A stretch of DNA of 64,000 nucleotides from Bacillota bacterium (GTDB lineage: Bacteria; Bacillota; Desulfotomaculia; Desulfotomaculales; Desulfallaceae). The notes beneath the pieces are model-generated. The model did no database searches and was not told where the DNA came from. It saw only the letters and a list, made by a program, of their open reading frames with translations. Position numbers and translations under genes: made by a program. Shown here piece after piece: positions 51,214-58,879 of the stretch (its first letter is position 1; each line of letters begins with the position of its first letter). The stretch covers positions 1 through 64,000 of the forward strand of contig JAEXOR010000027.1 of NCBI GenBank assembly GCA_023439185.1, read 5' to 3'.

Positions 51214-52299
51214 TTAATGTATATGTTCTTCTAGCCAGTCATATAATCCTTTTGCTATATTATAAGACATAAGATAAGGAACACCATTACTAACCATCTT
51301 GAATTTTGCACTCAGCGGCAGTTGAGAAGGAAGTTCAAAATTAGATGGTAATGATTGTATTGCTAAGGCCTCAGACACACTGATTCGTCGCATCTGATAA
51401 GGATGTAAGTGTACTTCATTATTTCCATAGGCTGCGGTAGGAGAGTATCTCCAGCGATGAAGCCGTTTGAAAGATTTTCCATGGGTGTTGCCTTCTTGGA
51501 TGCTTTGAAATTTAGTTGTTGTTGGCTTGGGCTGGAAATAATCATTTGCATTTGCATGATTCAAAACATCATTTTTATCAAACCAATGCTGAACCGTTAG
51601 GTCTTCTCTAATTCCAAATGGTTTTTCTACATGGCTGTTTATTGCAAACACATCCTGAGTTGGCCAAGATAATTCTAATATATCCTTTAATTTTCCGGTT
51701 CGGCCATATCCAAACTGAAAATTAGGTTTTTCGCCAAAGACAGATTTTCTTAGGCCTACTAAAAAAAGGCGATCTCGGTATTGAGGGACACCGTACTCCA
51801 AAGCATTGTCCAGTGTTTCTACAAGGTAATAACCGCTATCACGTAGATCTTTTTTTAAGTCTTCAAAAAAATCCTTGTGCTTTTTTGTTTGAATAAGTCC
51901 TTTTACATTTTCTAAAAGAAAAAAATCCGGTTGCTTCTCTAAAATCATTTCGCAGTATATTTGCGTCAGTATGCCATTTGTACCAGAGCCTCCTTCATTT
52001 TTTCCCCCAAACGAAAAATCAGGGCAAGGGGGGCCACCGATAAATCCGATAATGCCTTTTTTGCTGGCATCCTTATAGATATTGTTCCATTTATCTTCGG
52101 TAAAAACATTCCGAATATCAGAATTAGCATATCCATACTCAGGCTGTGTCATATTCATTTTCTCTCGGGTATATTTGTAAGATGTCAAGAAATCATTATT
52201 GACTTCATTAACAAAACATATATTAAAGCCGGCGTTATGAAATCCTAAATCAAGGATTCCTAGTCCGGAAAAAAAAGAAAATATTTCCAAATTCATCAC
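51214..52299 (-). CDS. DNA (cytosine-5-)-methyltransferase
   Basis: 361 residues with the ordered motifs of m5C methyltransferases: I (EIFSFFSGLGILDLGF), IV with the catalytic Cys92 (GGPPCPDFSFGG), VI (FFLLENVKG, 127-134), VIII (YGVPQYRDRLFLVG), a target-recognition region of about 80 residues (190-290), and X (VSNGVPYLMSYNIAKGL). The target site cannot be predicted. The start is GTG at 52299 or ATG at 52296; neither has a good ribosome binding site. First intact gene of the cassette, preceded by a broken regulator. Confidence 0.93.
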   Translation of the reverse strand: MMNLEIFSFFSGLGILDLGFHNAGFNICFVNEVNNDFLTSYKYTREKMNMTQPEYGYANSDIRNVFTEDKWNNIYKDASKKGIIGFIGGPPCPDFSFGGKNEGGSGTNGILTQIYCEMILEKQPDFFLLENVKGLIQTKKHKDFFEDLKKDLRDSGYYLVETLDNALEYGVPQYRDRLFLVGLRKSVFGEKPNFQFGYGRTGKLKDILELSWPTQDVFAINSHVEKPFGIREDLTVQHWFDKNDVLNHANANDYFQPKPTTTKFQSIQEGNTHGKSFKRLHRWRYSPTAAYGNNEVHLHPYQMRRISVSEALAIQSLPSNFELPSQLPLSAKFKMVSNGVPYLMSYNIAKGLYDWLEEHIH

Positions 52300-52319
52300 C
52301 TATATCTCATTTTTTGCGA

Positions 52320-52522
52320 CTATTCATCAAAGTAACCTACGATATCCCCGACATTGCAGTTTAACTTCTTGCATATCCTCTCCAACACATCCATGCTTAC
52401 TTTTTGATTTTTGCTTAGCTTGGATAACGTTGAGGGGGTAATGCCTATAGCATCACTCAAGCGACTTCATTCATGTTTTTATCAATTAACAGCTTCCAGA
52501 GCTTATTGTATGAGAAGGGCAT
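52320..52522 (-). pseudogene. Frameshifted Xre-family helix-turn-helix regulator
   Basis: On the minus strand an ATG at 52522 opens MPFSYNKLWKLLIDKNMNEVA and then hits TGA. In the next frame the protein continues LSDAIGITPSTLSKLSKNQK, then VSMDVLERICKKLNCNVGDIVGYFDE, and stops at 52320. Together they make one complete HTH_26/Xre protein of about 67 residues. One missing base near 52460 explains the break. Small Xre proteins next to a methyltransferase often act as controller (C) proteins of restriction-modification systems. It is either inactivated or a sequencing error. Confidence 0.8.
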
Positions 52523-52688
52523 CGCAATTCCTCTGGATGATTTCCATCGCCGGATCTTCTTTGCGGTAAATTTCTATAAGTACTGCCGAGGGTACCAGTA
52601 CACGATCAACCCCGATTCTTAGTAAATCCAGACGGTTTAAGCGAGCCATGAACAGAAGCGGTCCTGCATCAACAATGTGTAAACTCAT
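52503..52688 (-). pseudogene. Truncated PIN-domain (DUF3368-like) toxin
   Basis: 61 residues beginning MSLHIVDAGPLLFMARLNRLDLL, then VLVPSAVLIEI, which is the start of a PIN toxin of the kind paired with UPF0175. Full proteins are about 150 residues and carry further acidic metal ligands, all missing here. The reading frame ends inside the start of the Xre remnant, so the toxin gene was probably cut when the cassette was inserted. It overlaps the antitoxin gene by four bases. Confidence 0.75.
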
Positions 52689-52954
52689 GAGCCAGCCAAT
52701 CTCCTGGCTGATTCTACTTCTAATTCTGTTTCTTCATCTTTTAAGTTGATAGCAGCAACACCATACCTGGCTAAAGAAGAAAGAAACAAAAGGCGATCTA
52801 CACCAGCTATTTGGGCGGCTATTCCCGCAGTAACCTTTCCCAACTCATATAGTTTTACTGCCAGCAACATACGCGCTTCCTTGGAAAATTCCGCATCAGA
52901 CATTTTAAGAGACTGGGGCAGCCCTTCCGGTATAGGTATATTTAATTCTATCAT
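52685..52954 (-). CDS. UPF0175-family antitoxin-like protein
   Basis: 89 residues from the ATG at 52954 (AAGGTGAT upstream; the earlier ATG at 52984 has no site). The core EFSKEARMLLAVKLYELGKVTAGIAAQIAGVDRL, read in parts, is the UPF0175 pattern, a ribbon- or helix-based DNA-binding fold that usually pairs with a PIN/DUF3368 toxin. The toxin is truncated, so this is an orphan antitoxin. It lies at the right edge of the AT-rich island. Confidence 0.82.
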   Translation of the reverse strand: MIELNIPIPEGLPQSLKMSDAEFSKEARMLLAVKLYELGKVTAGIAAQIAGVDRLLFLSSLARYGVAAINLKDEETELEVESARRLAGS

Positions 52955-53239
52955 CTTGTTATCACCTTCCTCTTTTAAATTCATTATATCAATTTTTATT
53001 ATTTAGCTGAAACCAATAAATTTAATTTTACAGCTTTAAAGCCCTTTTGGGGTCTAAATACAATGAGACTGGAAGCTACGGCCATCAGTCTCATTGTATC
53101 AAATATGGTTACCTGATTTGGCGAACGACATATGGAGTGCCGATTAACAACTGCAAGCGTAGTGCAAGAGCGCAACCGGGTAGCGCGGAATCTGAGTGAG
53201 CAAAGGAACAAAAACGCCTACTTAGCAAGATAACCGTTG
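52955..53239. other. Non-coding right border of the island
   Basis: It contains AAACCAATAAATT (53010-53022), the inverted copy of the left border repeat, and a separate 14-bp inverted repeat (53058-53099). No gene was found; the part from 53100 to 53239 shows no feature I can name. Confidence 0.5.
53058..53099. repeat. 14-bp perfect inverted repeat
   Basis: ATACAATGAGACTG and CAGTCTCATTGTAT are separated by 14 bases. On the minus strand TTTAG follows, so it could be a weak terminator of the cysteine desulfurase-like gene; it could also be a mobile-element end. Confidence 0.55.
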
Positions 53240-54409
53240 CTAGCAGGTGCAGCCACCGTCTGATTCGGGCAAATCACGTTCCCGGATATCCCTCAGGCAC
53301 TGCAGGGCAAAATCCACCTCGTCCGCGGTGTTAAAGTATGAAAAGCTGAAGCGCACCAATTTCTTCTCCAGGGTGCCCAGGGTGCGGTGAGCGTCGGGAG
53401 CGCAGTGCAGCCCGGCGCGGCAGGCAATGTTATACCACTGGTCCAGGGCGCCGCCCACAGCTCCGGTATCCTTGCCCTCAATCAGAAACGGCACCACCGG
53501 CGCCCGTTCCGCCTCCATACCGGGTCCGTAAAGCCTGACCCCGGAAATCCCGGCGGCGCTTTCAATAAAACGACGGACCAAGCCCAGTTCATGCTCCCGG
53601 ATTGTCTTTATCCCGACCCGGCTAATAAATTCAAGACCCGCCCCCAGCCCGGCGATACCGGGCAGGTTCAGGGTGCCGCTTTCGTATTTCTCCGGCAGCA
53701 CTCCGGGCTGCCCCGGGTCAACGGAATGGCTTCCGGTGCCGCCTTCCCGGAAAGGACGCAGCTCGGCCCGTTCCCCCACATATAAAACACCGGTACCATG
53801 CGGGCCCAACAAACCTTTATGCCCGGGTAGAGCCAACAAGTCAATATTCATATCCCGCACGTCCAGATCCAAAACCCCGGCGCTTTGCGCCGCGTCCACT
53901 ATAAATATAATTCCTTTCCGTCTGGCCAGCGCGCCAATCTCCCGCACCGGCATCACCGTGCCGGTAACATTCGAAGCGTGAGTAACCACGATAACCCTGG
54001 TGTTCATCCGAACGGCCCGCTCAATTTTACGCAGGTCCAGCGAACCGTCTTCGGCGCACTGTACCCTGGTGACACTGATTACTCTGCGCAGCCCGTATAG
54101 CGGCCTTGTAACCGAGTTATGCTCCATGGAGGTGGTGATTACATGATCACCCGGTTTCACGGAGCCCTTAATGGCCATATTTAACGCGTCAGTGGCATTC
54201 AAAGTAAATATCACCCTGTCCCGGTCAGGGATATTAAATAAACGGGCAACGGCGGAACGGGTCTCATCCACCACATTACCCGCCTCCAGGGACATCCGGT
54301 GCCCGGAACGGCCGGGGTTGGCCCCCTTTTCATCCAGACAGCGCTTCATGGCATCCGACACTCCAGGTGGTTTGGGCCAGGTGGTGGCGGCATTATCGAA
54401 ATAAATCAA
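53240..54409 (-). CDS. Class V aminotransferase, cysteine desulfurase-like
   Basis: 389 residues. The start MIYFDNAATTWPKPPGVSDAM, NATDALNMAIKG, THASNVTGTVMPV, the PLP lysine in ALPGHKGLLGPHGTG, and the substrate cysteine in RAGLHCAPDAHRTLG define the CsdB/SufS-like branch of cysteine desulfurases found in clostridia. It takes sulfur from cysteine for iron-sulfur or selenium metabolism. The protein ends in GGCTC, an extra Cys pair of unknown purpose. No scaffold gene is nearby. Confidence 0.88.
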   Translation of the reverse strand: MIYFDNAATTWPKPPGVSDAMKRCLDEKGANPGRSGHRMSLEAGNVVDETRSAVARLFNIPDRDRVIFTLNATDALNMAIKGSVKPGDHVITTSMEHNSVTRPLYGLRRVISVTRVQCAEDGSLDLRKIERAVRMNTRVIVVTHASNVTGTVMPVREIGALARRKGIIFIVDAAQSAGVLDLDVRDMNIDLLALPGHKGLLGPHGTGVLYVGERAELRPFREGGTGSHSVDPGQPGVLPEKYESGTLNLPGIAGLGAGLEFISRVGIKTIREHELGLVRRFIESAAGISGVRLYGPGMEAERAPVVPFLIEGKDTGAVGGALDQWYNIACRAGLHCAPDAHRTLGTLEKKLVRFSFSYFNTADEVDFALQCLRDIRERDLPESDGGCTC

Positions 54410-54491
54410 AATAAAACACCTCCGGTATAATATATTCTTTATCTAAACCGGGGTGTTATATGTAGGCTTTGGATTTTTCTATTTATTCCTT

Positions 54492-55466
54492 TTAATACAA
54501 TCCCTGTTGCACAAAATCCGCGTAAGTTATTTCATTTTTCAACAAGTCCTTATTTTTCAGCCAGGTTATAATCCTGTCGACCTCTTGCTCAGCCGGAAGC
54601 TGCGGCTGAGAATAATGTTGAACACCATAACTTGCGGCAATACTGGCGGGGATATTCATATTTTCAATTAACAGCTCCTGGTATTGATCCGGTTTATTAT
54701 TGATATCGTCGACAGCTTTGGCGTAAGCCTTGAAAAAACGGGTTATGGCCTCCCTTTTCTCGTTAAGCGCCTTCCCGGTCATTATAACCACTGCCTGGGA
54801 TAGATTGTCTCCCTTTGTATCTTCGGCAATAACTCTGGCCCCTTCAGCCACCACGTAAGAAATTTGCGGGTCGGGCACCGTGATAGCATCGATTTGGTTG
54901 TTTAAAAGCATTTCTACCCGCAGGGGTATTTTAGCCACCGTCGTTTTATTCACTTCCGCAGGGTCGACCCCCCCAGCGGCAAGCAGGCCGTCTGTGACAT
55001 ATTCGATAATTGAATTACCGGAAATCCCAATGTTCTTGCCTTTTAAATCGGTAACATTTTCAATTGCGCTTCGGGGCGCCGCCACAATGGCAAAACGCCC
55101 TTCACCGGGATTGGCGCCAAGGGTGAGAGAAGTTACCCGCAGGTCTTCCCCGGCGCTTTTTAACAGGGCGGCTACGATCATGTCGGTAACCATGCCGTCG
55201 AGTTCGCCGGACTGGAAGGCACTCTGGCTTTCCACGGGACTTTGAAAAGAAACCAGTTCAACTTCCAGATTCTCTGCCGCGAAATAGCCGTTTTTTTCAG
55301 CCACCAGAATAGGCATACTATCTTCAATGGGCAGGGAACCGATCTTTAATTTACTCAATTCTGTTTTCCCTTCATTACCTGGTTTACCGCTTTGGTTACA
55401 ACCGGCAACCACTGTAATAATCAGGACAGCCGCAAAAAAGTAAACCAAATATAATTTTAATTTCAT
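54492..55466 (-). CDS. ABC transporter substrate-binding lipoprotein (SsuA/TauA/NMT1 type)
   Basis: 324 residues with a lipoprotein signal (lipobox VVAGC at about 19-23) and an NMT1-like fold: KIGSLPIEDSMPILVAEKNGYF, a SPVESQSAFQSGELDGMV segment, and NKTTVAKIPLRVEMLLNNQIDA. Such proteins bind sulfonates, nitrate, thiamine precursors or other small organics. The permease and ATPase genes are at 56.6-58.1 kb, on the same strand but separated by menA on the opposite strand. The ligand is not predictable. Confidence 0.85.
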   Translation of the reverse strand: MKLKLYLVYFFAAVLIITVVAGCNQSGKPGNEGKTELSKLKIGSLPIEDSMPILVAEKNGYFAAENLEVELVSFQSPVESQSAFQSGELDGMVTDMIVAALLKSAGEDLRVTSLTLGANPGEGRFAIVAAPRSAIENVTDLKGKNIGISGNSIIEYVTDGLLAAGGVDPAEVNKTTVAKIPLRVEMLLNNQIDAITVPDPQISYVVAEGARVIAEDTKGDNLSQAVVIMTGKALNEKREAITRFFKAYAKAVDDINNKPDQYQELLIENMNIPASIAASYGVQHYSQPQLPAEQEVDRIITWLKNKDLLKNEITYADFVQQGLY

Positions 55467-55662
55467 CTACACGATCCCCTTTTTGAAGAAGTGAATTTAA
55501 GTTCATTTCTTAAATATATTAAACCTTTGTTTTCATCAAGTCAACTCCCAAATAATCAGGTCGGCATCTTATTTCATGCTATAACGTGGTTGCCCGGCCA
55601 CTTAACATCGCTTACAATATTAGATGGGGTTATTATGCACAGCAAAGCAAAAGGACAATGGA

Positions 55663-56571
55663 ATGAACAACAAAGATATGCATAACCAAGATCCAGGTCT
55701 GCTGAAAATCTGGTATTTGGCCATCAGGCCCAAGACCCTTCCCGCTGCCACCGGTCCGGTCATTGTGGGAATGGGGCTAGCCCTGGGCGACGGGGTTTTT
55801 AAATTTGCTCCGGTATTTGTCGCCCTTCTAGCGGCTCTGCTGATACAAATTGGTTCAAACCTGGCCAATGATGTTTATGACTTTAAAAAAGGCACCGATA
55901 CCAATGAAAGACTGGGACCGTTAAGGGTTACCCAGGCCGGCTTACTGTCTCCCCGCCAGGTTTTGCGGGGCATGGTTTTTGTCTTTGCCCTCGCCTTTTT
56001 GCTGGGCTTGTATTTGATTTATGTGGGCGGGTGGCCGATATTGGTAATCGGCATTCTCTCCATTATTTCGGCAATCGCCTATACCGCCGGACCGTTTCCC
56101 CTGGGCTACAAGGGTGTCGCCGATATCTTTGTTTTTGTGTTCTTCGGCCCGGTGGCAGTTTGCGGCACCTATTATCTCCAGGCGGGATATGTTCATTCCG
56201 CCGCCTGGTGGGCAAGCATTCCTCCGGGGTTGCTGGTCACGGCTATTCTGGTGGTCAATAATTTAAGAGATATTGAAACCGACCGCAAGGCCGGTAAAAG
56301 AACTCTGGCTGTCCGCTTCGGCGTCCCGTTTACCCGGGCCCAGTACCTGGCACTCACCGGAACGGCTTACATTATTCCCGTCATTATTTGGGCCCTCGGG
56401 GCCACATCCTATACCGTTTTCCTGGCCGCGCTTTCACTTCCCCTGGCCATACGGGGGATTAAGGATGTCTTTACGGTAAAAGGCTCTCCCCTGAACGTCA
56501 CTCTCGCCAACACCGCCCGCCTGTCACTTGTTTATTGCATCCTGTTCTCGCTGGGATATTCTATGGGTTAA
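55663..56571 (+). CDS. menA: 1,4-dihydroxy-2-naphthoate polyprenyltransferase (MenA, UbiA family)
   Basis: 302 residues from the ATG at 55663 (AAGGA seven bases before it; an ATG 13 codons earlier lacks a site). IWYLAIRPKTLPAATGPVIVGMG, NLANDVYDFKKGTDTNERLGPLRVTQAGLLSP (in parts; the first NDxxD), and the second NNLRDIETDRKAGKRTLAVRFG define MenA. About eight membrane helices. It attaches the prenyl chain in menaquinone synthesis. Its end overlaps the permease gene end by 11 bases. Confidence 0.92.
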   Translation: MNNKDMHNQDPGLLKIWYLAIRPKTLPAATGPVIVGMGLALGDGVFKFAPVFVALLAALLIQIGSNLANDVYDFKKGTDTNERLGPLRVTQAGLLSPRQVLRGMVFVFALAFLLGLYLIYVGGWPILVIGILSIISAIAYTAGPFPLGYKGVADIFVFVFFGPVAVCGTYYLQAGYVHSAAWWASIPPGLLVTAILVVNNLRDIETDRKAGKRTLAVRFGVPFTRAQYLALTGTAYIIPVIIWALGATSYTVFLAALSLPLAIRGIKDVFTVKGSPLNVTLANTARLSLVYCILFSLGYSMG

Positions 56572-57316
56572 CCCACGAACATAGGACCTTTTCACAGGCG
56601 TCAAGGAGCAGGTAAAGGAAAAATCCCATCATCCCCATGGCAATAATGCCGGCAAACATCTTATCATAGGCCAGACTGCTCCAGGAATCCATGATAAAAA
56701 AACCGATTCCTTCCCTGGTGGCATAGGTCTCCACCAGGAAAAGGACGGCCATGGCCGTACCCAATCCCAGCCTGAGCGAAGTAAGGATCGCCGGCAGACA
56801 AGCCGGAAAATAGACATGCCGATAAAGTTCCATCTCGGTAGCCCCCAGGGATTGCACGGAAAGAACATATTCCTTTTGCAGGTTCCTGGCCGCATCCCTT
56901 GTTGTCACCATGATTTGGTAAAAAACAATTAAGGAAATCAATACGATTTTGGAGACATTGCCTATCCCCATCAGGATTAAAAAAAGAGGCAGAAACACCA
57001 CTTTGGGTACCGGGTAAGTCAAGTAGATCAACGGGGCCGAATAGTCGTCGGCTTTTTTATTTTTCCCGATGAATAAACCCAGGGGAACCCCCAATACCGC
57101 GGCAATAACCAGGCTCACCGCAATACGGTAGAAACTGACCTGCAGATGTACCAGCAGGTCGCTGTGGAAGATCTTAAAAAAGCTTGCCAATGCTTCAACA
57201 GGCGGAGGTAATGCCGGAGTGTCCAGGACCAGGGACAAGGCCTGCCAGGACACCAGCAGAATAATCGCCGCCGACAGAATATGAACTCCTTTACCGGTTA
57301 TATAACCTAGACGCAT
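56561..57316 (-). CDS. ABC transporter permease (SsuC/TauC type)
   Basis: About 251 residues with six hydrophobic segments and the permease EAA loop: ARNLQKEYVLSVQSLGATEMELYRHVYFPACLPAILTSLRLGLG (in parts). The ATG at 57316 follows a purine-rich site and overlaps the ATPase gene by 10 bases. With the ATPase and the lipoprotein it would form a sulfonate/nitrate-type importer. Confidence 0.9.
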   Translation of the reverse strand: MRLGYITGKGVHILSAAIILLVSWQALSLVLDTPALPPPVEALASFFKIFHSDLLVHLQVSFYRIAVSLVIAAVLGVPLGLFIGKNKKADDYSAPLIYLTYPVPKVVFLPLFLILMGIGNVSKIVLISLIVFYQIMVTTRDAARNLQKEYVLSVQSLGATEMELYRHVYFPACLPAILTSLRLGLGTAMAVLFLVETYATREGIGFFIMDSWSSLAYDKMFAGIIAMGMMGFFLYLLLDACEKVLCSWVNP

Positions 57317-58074
57317 GCCTTTCCCCTCCTCCTTAAGCAAGAACGAAGGTCGTTGGCAATGGCCAGAAACTCCATTTTTCCGCGCGCCGAGTAATCTCCG
57401 GCCAACGGGTTGATAAATTCTTTAATAATTGTGCCCGGGCACTCCGACAGCACAAAAATTCTTTGCCCCAAAAAAACCGCTTCTTCAATATTGTGGGTAA
57501 TAAAAAGAATCGTTAAGCTGGTCTCCTGCCAGAGCTGCAGCAAAAAATCCTGCATTTCTTCCCTGGTCAGGGCGTCAAGGGACGAAAACGGCTCGTCCAT
57601 TAACAAAAGTTCCGGTTCCAGGACCAGGGATCGCGCAATGGCCACCCGTTGCCGTTGACCCCCGCTCAACTGAGCCGGAAACCTTTTCCGCAAAGATAAT
57701 AACCCCAATTGACCGAGTATTTGTTCCACCCGGCGGGTAATATCCGAATTGGCTGTTCTTTTTATCTGCAGTCCCAGCCTGATGTTGTCCCAAACCGTTT
57801 TCCAGGGTAACAAGCCGTATTCCTGCAAAATTAAGGCGGCTTCCCCGGTTTCTCGCGGTTCCTTGCCGTTCAACAATACCTTGCCGTCATACTCCCGGTT
57901 CAGGCCGGCCAGAACACTGAGCAGTGTACTTTTTCCACATCCCGAAGGCCCGATAATGGCGCCGGTGCTTCCGCGGGGCAACTGGAAACTCACATCTTTT
58001 AAAGCCGGGGTGATTTGGTTATGGTGTTTGTAATTGACCCTCAAAGATTCAACCGATAAATACGCCATTTTCAT
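57307..58074 (-). CDS. ABC transporter ATP-binding protein (SsuB/TauB type)
   Basis: 255 residues with Walker A GPSGCGKST, Q-loop LQEYGLLPW, signature LSGGQRQRVAIAR, Walker B LLLMDEPFSSLD and the H-loop FITHNIEEAVFLG. The GLLPW after the Q-loop is typical of the nitrate/sulfonate/taurine group. Its ATG overlaps the TetR stop (ATGA), so regulator and transporter are co-translated. Confidence 0.93.
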   Translation of the reverse strand: MKMAYLSVESLRVNYKHHNQITPALKDVSFQLPRGSTGAIIGPSGCGKSTLLSVLAGLNREYDGKVLLNGKEPRETGEAALILQEYGLLPWKTVWDNIRLGLQIKRTANSDITRRVEQILGQLGLLSLRKRFPAQLSGGQRQRVAIARSLVLEPELLLMDEPFSSLDALTREEMQDFLLQLWQETSLTILFITHNIEEAVFLGQRIFVLSECPGTIIKEFINPLAGDYSARGKMEFLAIANDLRSCLRRRGKACV

Positions 58075-58685
58075 ACCGTCCCTTTGCCCAAGCCCCTCAT
58101 ATTGTACTCGATAAGAGTTTGATAGGCTTTGGCAAAATTATCGGGTTCTCCCTCGCTGATCCAGGCAAAGATTACTTGACGGAAAGTGCCCACGAAAGCG
58201 GCGGCGCTGACCTGGGTATCCTGTTCGGGGATCAACCCCCGGGCCAGCAGTTCATCCAGGTCTTCTTTGGCAAACCGGATCAATTCCTTTTCAATATCCG
58301 TAAATTTGGTGCTAAACGCCGTATTTATTTCCGGAAAATGCTCCAGCAGAATTTTAGCCAGGCGTTTCTCTTGCATAAACTTACTTACACATACCTCCAT
58401 GGAAGCCTGGAGCTTATCAAACACATCGGTATATTGGGCTCTTTCTTTTTTAATCAGTTCCAACAATTCCGTATACAGTTCCCCAACCACGGTATCGATG
58501 AGGACTTCTTTGTTTCTAAAATACAGGTAAAACGTGCCGGTGGCTATGCCCGCCTTTTTAGCTATGGCCTTAATCGAAGTGCCGGCCGTTTCATTTTCAG
58601 TCAGGATTTCCCGGGCCGCCCTAAGTATCTTATCTTTTAAAGCTTGTTGTCTGGCAATGATTTTTTTTGTTTTGTTATAAACCAT
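58071..58685 (-). CDS. TetR-family transcriptional regulator
   Basis: 204 residues. The N-terminal helix-turn-helix is DKILRAAREILTENETAGTSIKAIAKKAGIATGTFYLYFRNKEVLID (in parts), which is textbook TetR; the C-terminal ligand domain is variable. AAAGGAGG precedes the ATG. First gene of the ABC operon, so it probably controls its own transporter in response to the transported compound. Confidence 0.93.
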   Translation of the reverse strand: MVYNKTKKIIARQQALKDKILRAAREILTENETAGTSIKAIAKKAGIATGTFYLYFRNKEVLIDTVVGELYTELLELIKKERAQYTDVFDKLQASMEVCVSKFMQEKRLAKILLEHFPEINTAFSTKFTDIEKELIRFAKEDLDELLARGLIPEQDTQVSAAAFVGTFRQVIFAWISEGEPDNFAKAYQTLIEYNMRGLGKGTV

Positions 58686-58879
58686 ACAAGCCTCCTTTAC
58701 AACAAAAAACCCTACTCAAAAACTGAACTAAAATTCACATTATGGATTAGATTTTACCTTTCTTATTTAATTTGTCAAGCTATCCGCATTTTAATTGTTA
58801 AAGCTTTGCAAAAAATACAGGATATTCGAAATAAGTTACCGAATATTGCAATAATTTTGAAAAAAGGGAGGGGATGGCG

